Assembly: GCF_019655855.1 (NCBI RefSeq)
Contig: NZ_BPFX01000021.1
Coordinates: 1-64,000, forward strand
Source of the DNA: Pseudomonas paralcaligenes
Lineage (GTDB): Bacteria; Pseudomonadota; Gammaproteobacteria; Pseudomonadales; Pseudomonadaceae
DNA: 64,000 nucleotides
Direction: 5' to 3'
Part shown: one piece after another, positions 11,262 through 21,414 of the stretch
How positions within the stretch are numbered: the first letter of the stretch is position 1
How the letters are laid out: every line of letters starts with the position of its first letter
Program-made: the position numbers and the translations under genes
The notes under the pieces: generated by a model
What the model was told of the DNA's origin: nothing
What the model saw: the letters and a program-made list of their open reading frames with translations, nothing else
Databases searched by the model: none

Positions 11262-11306
11262 CGGGGTCTCCATCGTCGGTTGATCGACAGAGACTAGTCA
11301 GCCGGC

Positions 11307-12128
11307 TCAGGACTTGTCTTGCGTGCGTGCCCGCGAGGAAATTTGCCGGAGGTAGGCCCGGGGCGTCATGCCCAGGTGCTCGCGGAAGCATTTGTAGAAG
11401 GCCGACAGCGAGTTGAAGCCGGCAGCGAAGGCCAGGTCGTCCACCCGGCCCGGGTCGCTGCCCACCTCCAGGCCGTCGAGCAGGTGCTGCAGGCGGGCCT
11501 GGTTGACGTAGCGGTAGAAGCTCTGGCCCAGCACCTGGTTGAGCAGGTGGGAAATCTGGTTGCGGCTGTAGCCGGTGGCGGCGGCGACCTGCTGCAGGTC
11601 CAGTTCGGGGTCGAGGAACGGCTTGTGGCGCTGGAAGTAGTCCTGCAGGTCCTGGGCCAGCAGGCCGAGCTGGCGTGCGGACAGGCCCAGGCGGCTGGTC
11701 GCCGGACGCGCCAGGGCGCCTTCGCCGCCGCCGCGGGCCTCGCGCACCAGGGTGGCGTACTCGTTGATCCGCCAGATCAGCCCGTCGCGCACGGTGATCG
11801 CCTCGCCGGTACGGAACGACACCAGCCCCTCGCCGCCCAGCACACGGGTGCGGTACTGGATGAAGGCGGTGTGGCCGTCGATACGGATGCGGTCGACATG
11901 CTCCAGCAGCTCGCCGGGGCGCCGCGGCAGGTTGTTGCCGACGTACTCGCGCAGGTCGCCCAGGCGCATGGTGCGCTGCTGGAAGAAGTCGTTGTACTCG
12001 ATGTCCGGGTGGTACAGCGCCAGCACCGCCTCCAGGTCGCGGTGCTTCCAGCTCAGGTGGTAGCGCAGGATGGTCTCGCGGGTGCGCTCGGTCTGCGCGG
12101 CGTCGTCGGGAAAGTCGCTGTCGTGCAT
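11307..12128 (-). CDS. AraC-family regulator with N-terminal SnoaL-like domain
   Basis: A 273-residue protein joining an NTF2/SnoaL-like ligand domain (about residues 10-130; ILRYHLSWKHRDLEAVLALYHPDIEYND) to an AraC DNA-binding domain (about 160-265; LQQVAAATGYSRNQISHLLNQ and DDLAFAAGFNSLSAFYKCFREHLGMTPRAYLRQ). SnoaL folds usually bind small cyclic or hydrophobic compounds, so this may sense a metabolite of the adjacent amine-oxidation genes. The start at 12128 (MHDSDFPDD) is preferred to a longer extension. It is transcribed towards the oxidoreductase operon, 45 bases upstream of it. Confidence 0.82.
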   Translation of the reverse strand: MHDSDFPDDAAQTERTRETILRYHLSWKHRDLEAVLALYHPDIEYNDFFQQRTMRLGDLREYVGNNLPRRPGELLEHVDRIRIDGHTAFIQYRTRVLGGEGLVSFRTGEAITVRDGLIWRINEYATLVREARGGGEGALARPATSRLGLSARQLGLLAQDLQDYFQRHKPFLDPELDLQQVAAATGYSRNQISHLLNQVLGQSFYRYVNQARLQHLLDGLEVGSDPGRVDDLAFAAGFNSLSAFYKCFREHLGMTPRAYLRQISSRARTQDKS

Positions 12129-12171
12129 GGCGGTTCGGCGGGCTGGGGACCCGCGCAGCTTGCCCGATTCC

Positions 12172-12951
12172 TCAGCCGGCGAACAGGCGGATGCCACGCG
12201 GCTGGGCCAGCGCCGCTGAGGGGCTCATGCCGATGATGGTGCGGAAGGTGTGGCTGAAATGCGCCGAGTCGGTGAAGCCGGCGGCCATCGCCGCATCGGT
12301 CAGGTTCATGCCGCGGGCCACGCCGACGCTGGTGACGAACAGCCGGTGCCACTGGCGGTAGCGGCGGATGGGAATGCCGATCTTCTGCCGGAACAGCTGG
12401 GTCAGGCGCGGCACCGACAGCCCCACCTGCTCGGCCAGGAACTCGATGGACTGGTTACACGCCACGTCGGCCTTGATCAGCTGCACAGCCCGGACGATGC
12501 GCGGGTCGCAGGCGAAGCCGGGCGGCGGCCGCTGCTGTGGATTGATCAGCCGCTCCAGCCAGTCGTAGGCCTCCGGCGGCGACGCGATGCGCCGGTGCAG
12601 GTCGTCGAAGTCGGCGATGCAGGCCGCCTCGTCGCCCAGGGCGAAGTGCACCGGCCCGTGGCGGTTCTCCATGCGTGGCAGCAGCAGGGCGTGGTCCTCG
12701 CCGAACACATCCAGGTAGATGATCGCCACCCGCGAGCCACGGCTGTCCACGACCAGGTCCAGGCCCGCGGGCAGCAGGGCGCTGCGGCAGGCCAGCTCGT
12801 CGTCGCGGCAATGGATCGCCAGCTCGCCGTCGAGGGCGACCAGCAGCATGGCGGCGGCCTGCGACAAGCGCAGCGGCTCGTCGAAGGCACTGAGGTAGAA
12901 GGTGCGCTTGTCCCACAGGTAGAGCAGGACCGGGGCATCGCTCGGAGGCAT
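12172..12951 (-). CDS. AraC-family transcriptional regulator
   Basis: A 259-residue AraC/XylS regulator: N-terminal cupin-like sensing region (residues 1-140) and C-terminal double helix-turn-helix (about 165-255; EFLAEQVGLSVPRLTQLFRQKIGIPIRRYRQW and DAAMAAGFTDSAHFSHTFRTIIGMSPS). It is divergent from lipA and so a candidate local regulator, which the sequence alone cannot prove. The message leader carries an A-rich AACAAGAA motif of the Hfq/Crc type close to the start codon. Confidence 0.85.
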   Translation of the reverse strand: MPPSDAPVLLYLWDKRTFYLSAFDEPLRLSQAAAMLLVALDGELAIHCRDDELACRSALLPAGLDLVVDSRGSRVAIIYLDVFGEDHALLLPRMENRHGPVHFALGDEAACIADFDDLHRRIASPPEAYDWLERLINPQQRPPPGFACDPRIVRAVQLIKADVACNQSIEFLAEQVGLSVPRLTQLFRQKIGIPIRRYRQWHRLFVTSVGVARGMNLTDAAMAAGFTDSAHFSHTFRTIIGMSPSAALAQPRGIRLFAG

Positions 12952-12966
12952 GGACGTCTCTCGCCC

Positions 12967-12983
12967 TGTTCTTGTTTTTGTGG
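12967..12983 (-). promoter_or_regulatory. A-rich CA motif in the AraC-gene leader (Hfq/Crc type)
   Basis: On the minus strand the leader reads ACAAAAACAAGAACA, about 16-30 bases before the ATG. It contains AACAAGAA, a match to the AAnAANAA catabolite-repression motif bound by Hfq with Crc. It mirrors a similar site in the divergent lipA leader. Function is inferred from sequence and position. Confidence 0.45.
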
Positions 12984-13141
12984 GCGGCAGGGTTACCACA
13001 GGCGCGCCGGCGATGAAAGTCCATCTGCCAACGGCGTCGCAATAATTCGCGTGCCGCCCGGGCGATTTCATCAGTTCTTACAAGCCGACCCTGTGCGCGA
13101 GTGTTTTCATGGCCGCCACCTCCGCTGCTGTGTGCGGAGCC

Positions 13142-13160
13142 ACAAAAACAAAAACGAACA
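13142..13160 (+). promoter_or_regulatory. A-rich CA motif in the lipA leader (Hfq/Crc type)
   Basis: The lipA leader holds ACAAAAACAAAAACGAACA, ending 13 bases before the ATG. AACAAAAA fits the AAnAAnAA motif. Carbon-source repression of lipase translation through Hfq/Crc is an inference. Confidence 0.45.
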
Positions 13161-13173
13161 CACAGGTACCCCC

Positions 13174-14112
13174 ATGAAGAAGCTGCTGATCCCGGCGCTG
13201 GCCACTCTCGGCCTGTGCGCCACCCTCCCTGCGCAGGCCAACACCCAGTCGCAGACCAAGAACCCCATCGTCCTCGTCCCAGGCATCTTCGCCTTCGACA
13301 CCATCGCCAGCGTCGACTATTGGCACCAGATCCCCAGCGCCCTGCAGAGCCAGGGCGCCAAGGTCCACGTGCCGAAGATCAACGCCTTCGACAGCTCGGC
13401 CAAGCGCGGCGAATCGCTGATCGCCCAGCTCGAGCAGATCCGCGCCAGCTCGGGCGGCAGCGTCAAGAAGTTCAATCTGATCGGCCATAGCCAGGGCGGC
13501 ATCACCGCACGCTATGTGATGAACACCCGCCCCGACCTGGTGGCCTCGGTGACCACCCTGAACTCGCCGCACAAGGGCTCGCCGCTGGCCGACCTGGTCA
13601 CCGGCGTCGCACCGCCCGGCAGCCTGAAGGGCGTCGCCTTCGACGTGTTCACCAACGCCGTGGGCAACCTGGTCAACCTGCTGTCCAACAACCGCAAGAG
13701 CCCGTCGGACGTGCGCGCCATGCTCGCCGAGTTCAACAAGCCCGGCGCCACCGCCAACAACCAGCGCTACCCGGTTGGCGTGCCGACCAGCGCCTGCGGT
13801 GAAGGCCCGGAGACGGTCACCCTCAACGGCAACAGCATCCGCCTGTACTCGCTGAGTGGCACCGCGCCCCTGACCAACGTGTTCGACCTCTCCGACCCGC
13901 TGTTCGCCGTCACCTCGCTGGCCTTCAGCGAGGCCAACGACGGCGTCACCGGCCGCTGCTCCAGCCACTTCGGCAAGGTGCTCAAGGACAACTACACGAT
14001 GAACCATCTGGACATCAACAACCAGGTGCTGGGTCTGGTGTCGCTGTTCGAAACCAATCCGAAGACCCTCTACCAGAACCAGGCCAACCGCCTGAAGAAC
14101 CTCGGTCTGTAA
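13174..14112 (+). CDS. lipA: Secreted lactonizing lipase LipA
   Basis: A 312-residue extracellular triacylglycerol lipase of family I.1. The signal peptide is about residues 1-24 (cleavage after PAQA). The oxyanion opening is NPIVLVPGIFAFD and the catalytic Ser lies in the nucleophile elbow GHSQGG. The Asp (DGVTGRCS region) and His (TMNHLDINNQ) are in expected places, and two Cys (SACGEG and GRCSSH) can form the family disulfide. It is exported by Sec, folded by LifO and secreted by the type II system. The foldase gene starts 52 bases downstream. Confidence 0.96.
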   Translation: MKKLLIPALATLGLCATLPAQANTQSQTKNPIVLVPGIFAFDTIASVDYWHQIPSALQSQGAKVHVPKINAFDSSAKRGESLIAQLEQIRASSGGSVKKFNLIGHSQGGITARYVMNTRPDLVASVTTLNSPHKGSPLADLVTGVAPPGSLKGVAFDVFTNAVGNLVNLLSNNRKSPSDVRAMLAEFNKPGATANNQRYPVGVPTSACGEGPETVTLNGNSIRLYSLSGTAPLTNVFDLSDPLFAVTSLAFSEANDGVTGRCSSHFGKVLKDNYTMNHLDINNQVLGLVSLFETNPKTLYQNQANRLKNLGL

Positions 14113-14164
14113 GCCGCGCGGGCATGGCCAGGCACTGCGCCATGCCCGCCGCGAGGAGTGCTCG

Positions 14165-15190
14165 ATGTCCAGCAGAATCATCCTGGCCGCCCTGGCCGTC
14201 GGCGCGACGGTGGTCGGCAGCACCTTGCTGCTGTATCGCCCGCAGCCCACTACCCCCATCCAAGCCGAATCCACGTCGCCGGCCGCCGCGCCCGCGAACG
14301 ACGAGCGCAGTCGCCAGGCCAGCGCCCTCAACCACCAGCTGCGCAAGACTCAGGCCGCCGCTCTGGCCGACCCGGGCCCGCTGCCACCCTCCCTGCAAGG
14401 CGCCAGCCATGGCGTGATCCTCGGCATGGATGCGCAGGGCAATCTGGTGCTGCAGTCCGACCTGCTGCACCTGTTCGACTTCTACCTGGCCGGCCGCGAG
14501 GAAGAAGGCCTGGACAAGGTACTGACCCGCATCCACCGGGACCTGGCCGCCCAGCTGAAAGGCAACGCCCTGAACCAGGCGCGCGACCTGCTGAGCCGCT
14601 ACGTGGACTACCGCATCGCCCTGCAGAACCTGCCCGAGGCCGGCATCGCTCTGGATGCCGAGGCCCTGCGCCAGCGCCTGGACGCGCTCAACGCCACGCG
14701 CCAGCAGTATTTCAGCGCCGAGGAATACGCCGTGTTCTTCGCCCGCGAAAACGCCGAGGACGAATACGCGGTGCAGCGCCTGGCGCTGGGCCAGCAGAAG
14801 GACCTCAGCGAGGAGCAGCGCCACCAGGCCATCGCCGAACTGGAACAGCAGTTGCCCAATGAGGTTCGCGAGACCCGGGCGGCCAGCACCCGCCATGGCG
14901 ACCTCTATGCCGCGACCCAGGCCATGCAGGCACGAGGCGCCAGCGCCGAGGAAATCCGCCAGTTGCGCGAACAGGAACTGGGCAGCGAGGCCGCAGACGC
15001 CCTGGCCGAACTGGACCGCCAGCAGGCCGCCTGGCAGCAGCGCCTGGTCGACTACGCCGCCGAGCGCAACCGCCTGCGCGCCGCGGGGCTCAGCGACACC
15101 GACCTGCAGGCGGCCGTCGCCGAGCTGCAGGCGAGCCGTTTCGACGCGCTGGAGCGCAAACGGGTAGAGGCACTGGACGCGGAGCTGTAA
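14165..15190 (+). CDS. lifO: Lipase foldase (steric chaperone) LifO
   Basis: A 341-residue membrane-anchored lipase-specific foldase (also LipH/Lif). One N-terminal membrane helix (residues about 5-24), an Ala/Pro-rich variable linker, then the long helical catalytic region. The family motif normally written RxxFDY(F/C)L is seen as HLFDFYLAG, so the usual first Arg is His here. It folds LipA in the periplasm before secretion. It follows lipA in the same direction, the usual operon. Confidence 0.94.
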   Translation: MSSRIILAALAVGATVVGSTLLLYRPQPTTPIQAESTSPAAAPANDERSRQASALNHQLRKTQAAALADPGPLPPSLQGASHGVILGMDAQGNLVLQSDLLHLFDFYLAGREEEGLDKVLTRIHRDLAAQLKGNALNQARDLLSRYVDYRIALQNLPEAGIALDAEALRQRLDALNATRQQYFSAEEYAVFFARENAEDEYAVQRLALGQQKDLSEEQRHQAIAELEQQLPNEVRETRAASTRHGDLYAATQAMQARGASAEEIRQLREQELGSEAADALAELDRQQAAWQQRLVDYAAERNRLRAAGLSDTDLQAAVAELQASRFDALERKRVEALDAEL

Positions 15191-15230
15191 ATCCCACCGC
15201 CTGAGCTAAGCTGAGCCCAGGAGGTGTCCG

Positions 15231-15455
15231 ATGGACCAACAGAACGACGACAACAACAAGCCGCTGACCTTCCGCGAGATGCTGCAGAGCGTGCTGGCCG
15301 CCGCCATCGGCGTACAGAGCGGCAAGAACCGGGCGCGCGACTTCGAACGCGGCAAGCCGATCCACTTCATCCTGCTCGGTGTGCTGTTCACTTCGGTGTT
15401 CGTGCTGCTGCTGTTCGCGCTGGTCAGGCTGGTGCTGCACCTGGCCGGGGTCTGA
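15231..15455 (+). CDS. DUF2970 small membrane protein
   Basis: A 74-residue protein of the DUF2970 type: an N-terminal amphipathic block FREMLQSVLAAAIGVQSGKNRARDFE, then one hydrophobic helix (about residues 47-70). An AGGAGGTG ribosome-binding site stands 6 bases before the ATG. Function is unknown. It lies 40 bases after lifO in the same direction, though DUF2970 genes are not usually lipase partners. Confidence 0.8.
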   Translation: MDQQNDDNNKPLTFREMLQSVLAAAIGVQSGKNRARDFERGKPIHFILLGVLFTSVFVLLLFALVRLVLHLAGV

Positions 15456-15458
15456 GGC

Positions 15459-16511
15459 TCAGCGCAGCAGGCTGTCGATCGAGCAGGAATAGGCCTTCAT
15501 GGCCCGATTGCGGGTGGCGCTGAAACGACGGAAGTCCAGGCCCAGGTCGGCACTGCCGATCCGCTTCAGGAGTTTCTTCGCCTGTCCCGCATCGACCAGG
15601 CGCAGCAGGCGGGCCATCTGGTCCTTGCCACCGCGCTCGGCGAAGTCCAGCCCGGCGGCGTGATCGTGCAGCATCACCAGCGCGCAGCCACCGAGAATGA
15701 AATGGCCGGTGGCGAGCGTGCCGATCCTGCCGTCCATGCGTGCCCGCAGCGCACGTTCGGAATTGTTCAGCGCCGTGTAGGCGAGGCGTCTGCCCTGCTC
15801 TTCCGCCGCCTGCATGGCGCCGAAAGCCATCTCATCGTTGGCCGACCAGACCAGGGCCACATTGGGATAGCGGGGCAAAAGGGCCCCGGCCTGCTCGTAG
15901 GCGCGCTGCCGGCTCCACTCGCCGTAGAGCAGCTGGCGCAGGCGCACCTGAGGCCACTCCGCAAGGGCGCGGTGCAATCCTTCTTCCCGCAGGGTGGCGG
16001 AAGGCGTGTTCTTCACCCCGGAAAAAGCCACCAGCTCGCTTCCCTCGCGCGCGCCCTTGAGCAGGTCACGCGCCATCAGGTAGCCGGCCTCCTCGTCGTT
16101 GGCGACCAGACTGCCGATCCAGTTGGCGTACTTCTCCCGGCTACCGCCGGCCAGCCGCTGCTGCTCCACGGTGAGCGTGCTGTGCAGGGTGAACAGGCGG
16201 ATGCCGCTGTCGGCCAGCAGGCGGAGGATCTCCGGGCCGAGATACTGCTCGTTGGAAAACAGCAGGTAATCGGGCTTGCGCTGGCGTTCGAGCAGGGCAC
16301 GGGCGTTGCGCAGGACCGTCTCGTTGTCGCGCTCGCCGTAGAGCACCTCCAGCTCCATGCCCAGGTCGCCAGCCGCATCCTGCATGTAGCGGCTGTAGTC
16401 GACCCAGAAGCTTTCGCTGGAATAGCCGGGGTTGAAGAAGACCACGGAGGTGGCCTGCACCGGGGCGCAGAAGGCGCTGAAACAGAGGCACAGGAAAATA
16501 CGGAACGACAA
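15459..16511 (-). CDS. Periplasmic sugar-binding-type protein (type 1 fold)
   Basis: A protein of about 350 residues resembling ABC sugar-binding and LacI-type periplasmic folds. It has a signal peptide (SFRIFLCLCFSAFCAPVQA), then SVVFFNPGYSSESFWVDYSRYMQDAA, a DYLLFSNEQYLGPEILRLL ligand-cleft strand, and NVALVWSANDEMAFGAMQAAEE, the usual type 1 signature. No permease adjoins it; in Pseudomonas such solitary proteins often feed sensor kinases. The start is uncertain: no ATG or GTG is near the signal peptide, so TTG at 16511 is proposed; another TTG is in frame at 16607. Confidence 0.75.
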   Translation of the reverse strand: MSFRIFLCLCFSAFCAPVQATSVVFFNPGYSSESFWVDYSRYMQDAAGDLGMELEVLYGERDNETVLRNARALLERQRKPDYLLFSNEQYLGPEILRLLADSGIRLFTLHSTLTVEQQRLAGGSREKYANWIGSLVANDEEAGYLMARDLLKGAREGSELVAFSGVKNTPSATLREEGLHRALAEWPQVRLRQLLYGEWSRQRAYEQAGALLPRYPNVALVWSANDEMAFGAMQAAEEQGRRLAYTALNNSERALRARMDGRIGTLATGHFILGGCALVMLHDHAAGLDFAERGGKDQMARLLRLVDAGQAKKLLKRIGSADLGLDFRRFSATRNRAMKAYSCSIDSLLR

Positions 16512-16647
16512 TTCGTGAACCCGGATTCGGCAGTAGGCGGCGGAGTATACAGCGCCACTGTCGATCAGGGGTCTCGTCGATCCGCGCGGACAGGCAGCCG
16601 GAAGCAACGCCGGGCTCTCGACGCAGGCTCCGGCTTGTCGAAAGGGT

Positions 16648-16761
16648 TTACTGGTGGCTGACCCAGAACACGGCGGTACTCACCACCAGCACGATCAGCG
16701 CCAGTATCGCCCAGGCGTCGACGACGCTGTCCTTGTCATCAGAGACTGAATGCTTGGTCAT
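16648..16761 (-). CDS. Conserved-looking 37-residue single-span membrane protein
   Basis: A tiny ORF: MTKHSVSDDKDSVVDAWAIL, then one hydrophobic helix (about residues 16-34) ending in VSHQ. An AAAGGTG ribosome-binding site stands 6 bases before the ATG at 16761. The acidic N-terminus and single helix suggest an inner-membrane microprotein. It is divergent from cysI. No function can be assigned. Confidence 0.65.
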   Translation of the reverse strand: MTKHSVSDDKDSVVDAWAILALIVLVVSTAVFWVSHQ

Positions 16762-16995
16762 GGCTACACCTTTCTTGTGGTTATTGGGTGTCACCACAGT
16801 TAAGACCAGGCTCGCCGTCGCCTCAAGCCGATTCGCTTATCTAATTTAGCTATGTACTTATATGGAAACTTCACTTTTTCCCATATTTACGAACTGGTAT
16901 CTTCCCCAGCCTGAATAAAGAGCGCGTTTACCGTGCGCGCGAGAAAAAACCATCGCTGCCTGATGAAGCAGTAGCCTGACCTCCACAGGACACCT

Positions 16996-18637
<1,642 letters not shown>

Positions 18638-18654
<17 letters not shown>

Positions 18655-19135
18655 GAACGGCCAGGTGCTGGACGAAACCTGGCACCTGCTGCCCCAGGAC
18701 GCCACCCTCGACAGCGTCAGCAACTGCGACGACCTAATCGTGCCGCTGGCCCTCTGGCGCGAACACGCCCACGCCCTCAAGGCCCGCGACGGCGGCCTGG
18801 GCGTGTGGCTGGACGCCGGCGAGGAAATCGAGGAAATCGTCGACCAGCTGGACCACTTCCAGGTGATCGCCCTCAACTTCCCCGCCTTCACCGACGGCCG
18901 CCACTGCTCCACCGCCTACCTGCTGCGCAACCGCTACGGCTACAAGGGCGAAGTGCGGGCCATCGGCGACGTGCTGCGCGACCAGCTGTTCTCCTACAAG
19001 CGGGTCGGCTTCGACGCCTTCGCCCTGCGCGCGGACAAGGACCCCTACGACGCGCTCAAGGCCTTCGAGGACTTCTCCGAGGTCTACCAGGCCTCCACCG
19101 ATCAGCCGCTGCCGCTGTTCCGCCGCCGCGCCTGA
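18638..19135 (+). CDS. DUF934 protein, partner of the sulfite reductase
   Basis: A 165-residue protein of the DUF934 family. The recognisable blocks are LPAFTDGRHCSTAYLLRNRYGYKGEVRAIGDVLRDQLFSYKRVGFDAF and YQASTDQPLPLFRRR. A clear AAGGAG site 7 bases before the ATG lies inside the end of cysI, so the two are coupled. Members are consistently found with cysI, and an accessory role in sulfite reduction is assumed; the biochemical activity is not known to me. Confidence 0.9.
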
Positions 19136-19197
19136 CTCGCCTCACCACCGCTCACGCCGGTCGCCACAATGGCGCCGGTTGGGCGGTCGGTTCGAAA

Positions 19198-20541
19198 TCA
19201 AAGCGCTTCCAGGGTCTGCAGCAGGACCCTCACCTTGGTGATGGACTCCTGGTATTCCGAACGCCAGTCCGAATCGGTCACGATGCCGCCACCGCCCCAG
19301 CAGCTGACGACGCCATCCTTGACCAGCAGGCTGCGGATGGCGATGGAACTATCCAGCTCGCCGCGCACATCCAGATAGAGCAATGAACCGCAGTAGAGCG
19401 CGCGACGGGTCGGCTCCAGCTCGTCGATGATTTGCATCGCGCGGATCTTCGGTGCGCCAGTGATGGAGCCGCCCGGGAAGCTGCCAGCGACCAGGTCCAG
19501 GGCATCCTTGTCCGCGCTCAGCTCGCCGGTCACGGCACTGACCAGATGGTGCACGTTGGGATAGCTCTCGAGCGCGAACAGCTCGGGCACCCGCACCGAT
19601 CCCGTGCCACAACTGCGCCCTAGGTCGTTGCGCAAGAGGTCGACGATCATCAGGTTCTCGGCGCGATCCTTGGCGCTGGCCAGCAACTCGGCCGCATTGG
19701 CCGCATCCTCCGCGGGCGTGGCACCCCGAGGCCGGGTGCCCTTGATCGGTCGCGTCTCCACCCTCCCCTCACTGACCTGCAGGAACCGCTCCGGCGACAG
19801 GCTGAGAATGGCATCGCCGCCCTCCAGCGCCTGGAAGCCGGCGAACGGCGTCGGACAGGCAGCGCGAAGCGCGCGGTAGGCGCTCCATGCATCACCTTTG
19901 CAAGGCGCCTGGAAGCGCTGGGCGAAGTTCACCTGATAGCAATCCCCCGCCTCTATATAGGCCTGGATACGCTCGATGGCATCGCGGTACTCGCCCTCAT
20001 CGAGATCGGCACGGAATGGCTGGCGCAACGAGAAGGGCTCGGGCACCGGCCCTGCATCCGACTCGAACAGCGCCACCAGGCGCTCGCACTCTTCCTGCGC
20101 CAAGTTCGGGTGAAACACCAACTGACTGGTCTGGCGCAGATGATCGCTGACCAGCGCCCAGCCATAGAGACCGAAGCGCGCATCGGGCAGGTCCAGATCA
20201 TCAACGGCATTCTTCGGTAGCCGCTCAAAGCGTCGACCGAAGTCATAGGCCAGATAACCGATCAGCCCACCTGTGAAAGGCAGTTCGAAACCATCCGGCG
20301 CCTCGGCACGCCCCAGGCGGGCCAGGCCTTCGCGCAAGCGCTGAAAGAACTGCCACGCCGCTTCATCGGCCTGCGGCACATAGGTCGCCAGCGGCCAGGC
20401 GCTGAGCAGATCGAAACGCCCCCGCTCCGCCTGAGGCCGGCCGGCATCCAGCAGCACGGCGCCCGGCTCGCGGCGCACCCTGGAAAAGTACGCGGCAGGA
20501 TCGGTCCGGTAAGGGAGGGAGTGGACGCGGCAGATGCTCAT
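19198..20541 (-). CDS. pabB: Aminodeoxychorismate synthase component I
   Basis: A 447-residue chorismate-utilising enzyme. With glutamine amidotransferase PabA it turns chorismate into 4-amino-4-deoxychorismate for folate synthesis. The MST-family blocks are clear: GGLIGYLAYDFGR, CYQVNFAQRF, SPERFLQV with RPIKGTRPRGATPAED (the PIKGT substrate motif that distinguishes PabB from TrpE), MIVDLLRNDLGR, SVTGEL, and FPGGSITGAPK. The gene is solitary. It ends 62 bases from the convergent DUF934 gene. Confidence 0.93.
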   Translation of the reverse strand: MSICRVHSLPYRTDPAAYFSRVRREPGAVLLDAGRPQAERGRFDLLSAWPLATYVPQADEAAWQFFQRLREGLARLGRAEAPDGFELPFTGGLIGYLAYDFGRRFERLPKNAVDDLDLPDARFGLYGWALVSDHLRQTSQLVFHPNLAQEECERLVALFESDAGPVPEPFSLRQPFRADLDEGEYRDAIERIQAYIEAGDCYQVNFAQRFQAPCKGDAWSAYRALRAACPTPFAGFQALEGGDAILSLSPERFLQVSEGRVETRPIKGTRPRGATPAEDAANAAELLASAKDRAENLMIVDLLRNDLGRSCGTGSVRVPELFALESYPNVHHLVSAVTGELSADKDALDLVAGSFPGGSITGAPKIRAMQIIDELEPTRRALYCGSLLYLDVRGELDSSIAIRSLLVKDGVVSCWGGGGIVTDSDWRSEYQESITKVRVLLQTLEAL

Positions 20542-20597
20542 ACTGAGGAGTCGAAGGCTGGGCTTGCGATTGTAAAAGCACGCGAATCAATGAAAAC

Positions 20598-20684
20598 AGC
20601 CCCGCAGACCTGAATCTGCAGGGCTTTCCATAGTGGAGGCCGAGGTCGGAATCGAACCGGCGTACACAGATTTGCAATCTGCTG
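20598..20684. repeat. attL: left direct repeat with tRNA-Cys 3' fragment
   Basis: An 87-base segment repeated at 27683-27769 with three differences. It covers the tRNA terminator hairpin and the last 51 bases of a tRNA-Cys gene (20634-20684), ending inside the anticodon arm; after that it diverges completely. Two of the differences are complementary changes in the anticodon stem, the third weakens the terminator stem. It marks the left boundary of an integrated element. Confidence 0.88.
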
Positions 20685-20930
20685 TAAAAACCCTTACCCA
20701 TCAGTATGTTAGGTAAAAATTATTTCAGCAAGCTCGCCGACGCACATGCTCTGCAGCCCTAGTACCACGCGGGACCACCTCGGCGATGCGGAAACGATTT
20801 TGCCCCCTTCTCGCCCATTCTGGGCAATCCCCCTTCAAAAGCCTCAGGTGAATTTGGTGACAGTGTTTTGGCTTTGAGCCCCGCTTCTATGGAACAGTCT
20901 TCTACCCCCCCCTCAACAAAGGAAAATGAA

Positions 20931-21209
20931 ATGGGTACGTTGCAACTGTTTTCGATTGGCGTACTGAGCCTCGTAGGCGGCCTAGCGATGGTCACGCTGT
21001 ATGGCCTGTATTACCTCACGCAGGCGTTTGGCGCATGGACCGGGAGGGGCGAAAAACCGAAGGACCGCCTGAGCTTCTTCATCCCCTTCTCGTTTGCCTT
21101 CGGTCTGGCTATAGGCAGCTTCGCGCAGGGCATTTATGACATGAAGCCGGCCTGTGACGCGGCGGGGCAGCCGCTGTTCTTCTGCCTTGCGTCTATCGCC
21201 CAGAGCTAA
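20931..21209 (+). CDS. Two-span membrane protein of the island, function unknown
   Basis: A 92-residue protein with two hydrophobic helices (about residues 5-28 and 49-70), a basic linker (GRGEKPKDR) between them and two Cys near the C-terminus. AAAGGAAAA stands just before the ATG. The position beside lysis-type remnants allows a phage membrane protein, but holin identity cannot be shown. Confidence 0.55.
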   Translation: MGTLQLFSIGVLSLVGGLAMVTLYGLYYLTQAFGAWTGRGEKPKDRLSFFIPFSFAFGLAIGSFAQGIYDMKPACDAAGQPLFFCLASIAQS

Positions 21210-21414
21210 CAGCTCGCCTTACAGCCTCAACTAGCCTCCGGTGGTGATGCCGCTGGCATTCGAGGTACTTCCCGGCCATTGCAATATCAGCGAGGATCAG
21301 CTCGGCCGGGTCGCCGATGCCATCGTCAACGATCGGCACCGGCGGCAAGCCGGGCACCGCTCCAGCAGGTACTGTTGGTACTCGGCCGGCGACTGAAATC
21401 AGTAACCCGAGGGT
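21193..21414 (-). pseudogene. Phage spanin-like (Rz1/LysC type) remnant
   Basis: An open stretch on the minus strand with no usable start. It reads PPVPIVDDGIGDPAELILAD and then a Cys-His segment KYLECQRHHRRLVEAV. This matches the pattern of small phage lysis accessory proteins: Pro-rich lead, then an ECxxRHxxLVEAV-like tail. It follows the PLA2-like remnant on the same strand. The family call is by pattern only. Confidence 0.35.

Noticed and set aside
9921..11297. Plus-strand frame of 458 codons opposite the FAD oxidoreductase
   Set aside because: Composition typical of antisense reading; the minus strand has the FAD motifs and ribosome-binding site.
12967..13160. The CCACAAAAACAA inverted pair as a transcription-factor operator
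   Set aside because: The arms are about 160 bases apart and each sits at the same place in a leader RNA; an RNA-level A-rich motif explains both better.
13078..14346. Minus-strand frame of 422 codons opposite lipA
   Set aside because: Gly/Val/Gln-rich shadow; lipA has a signal peptide and catalytic triad.
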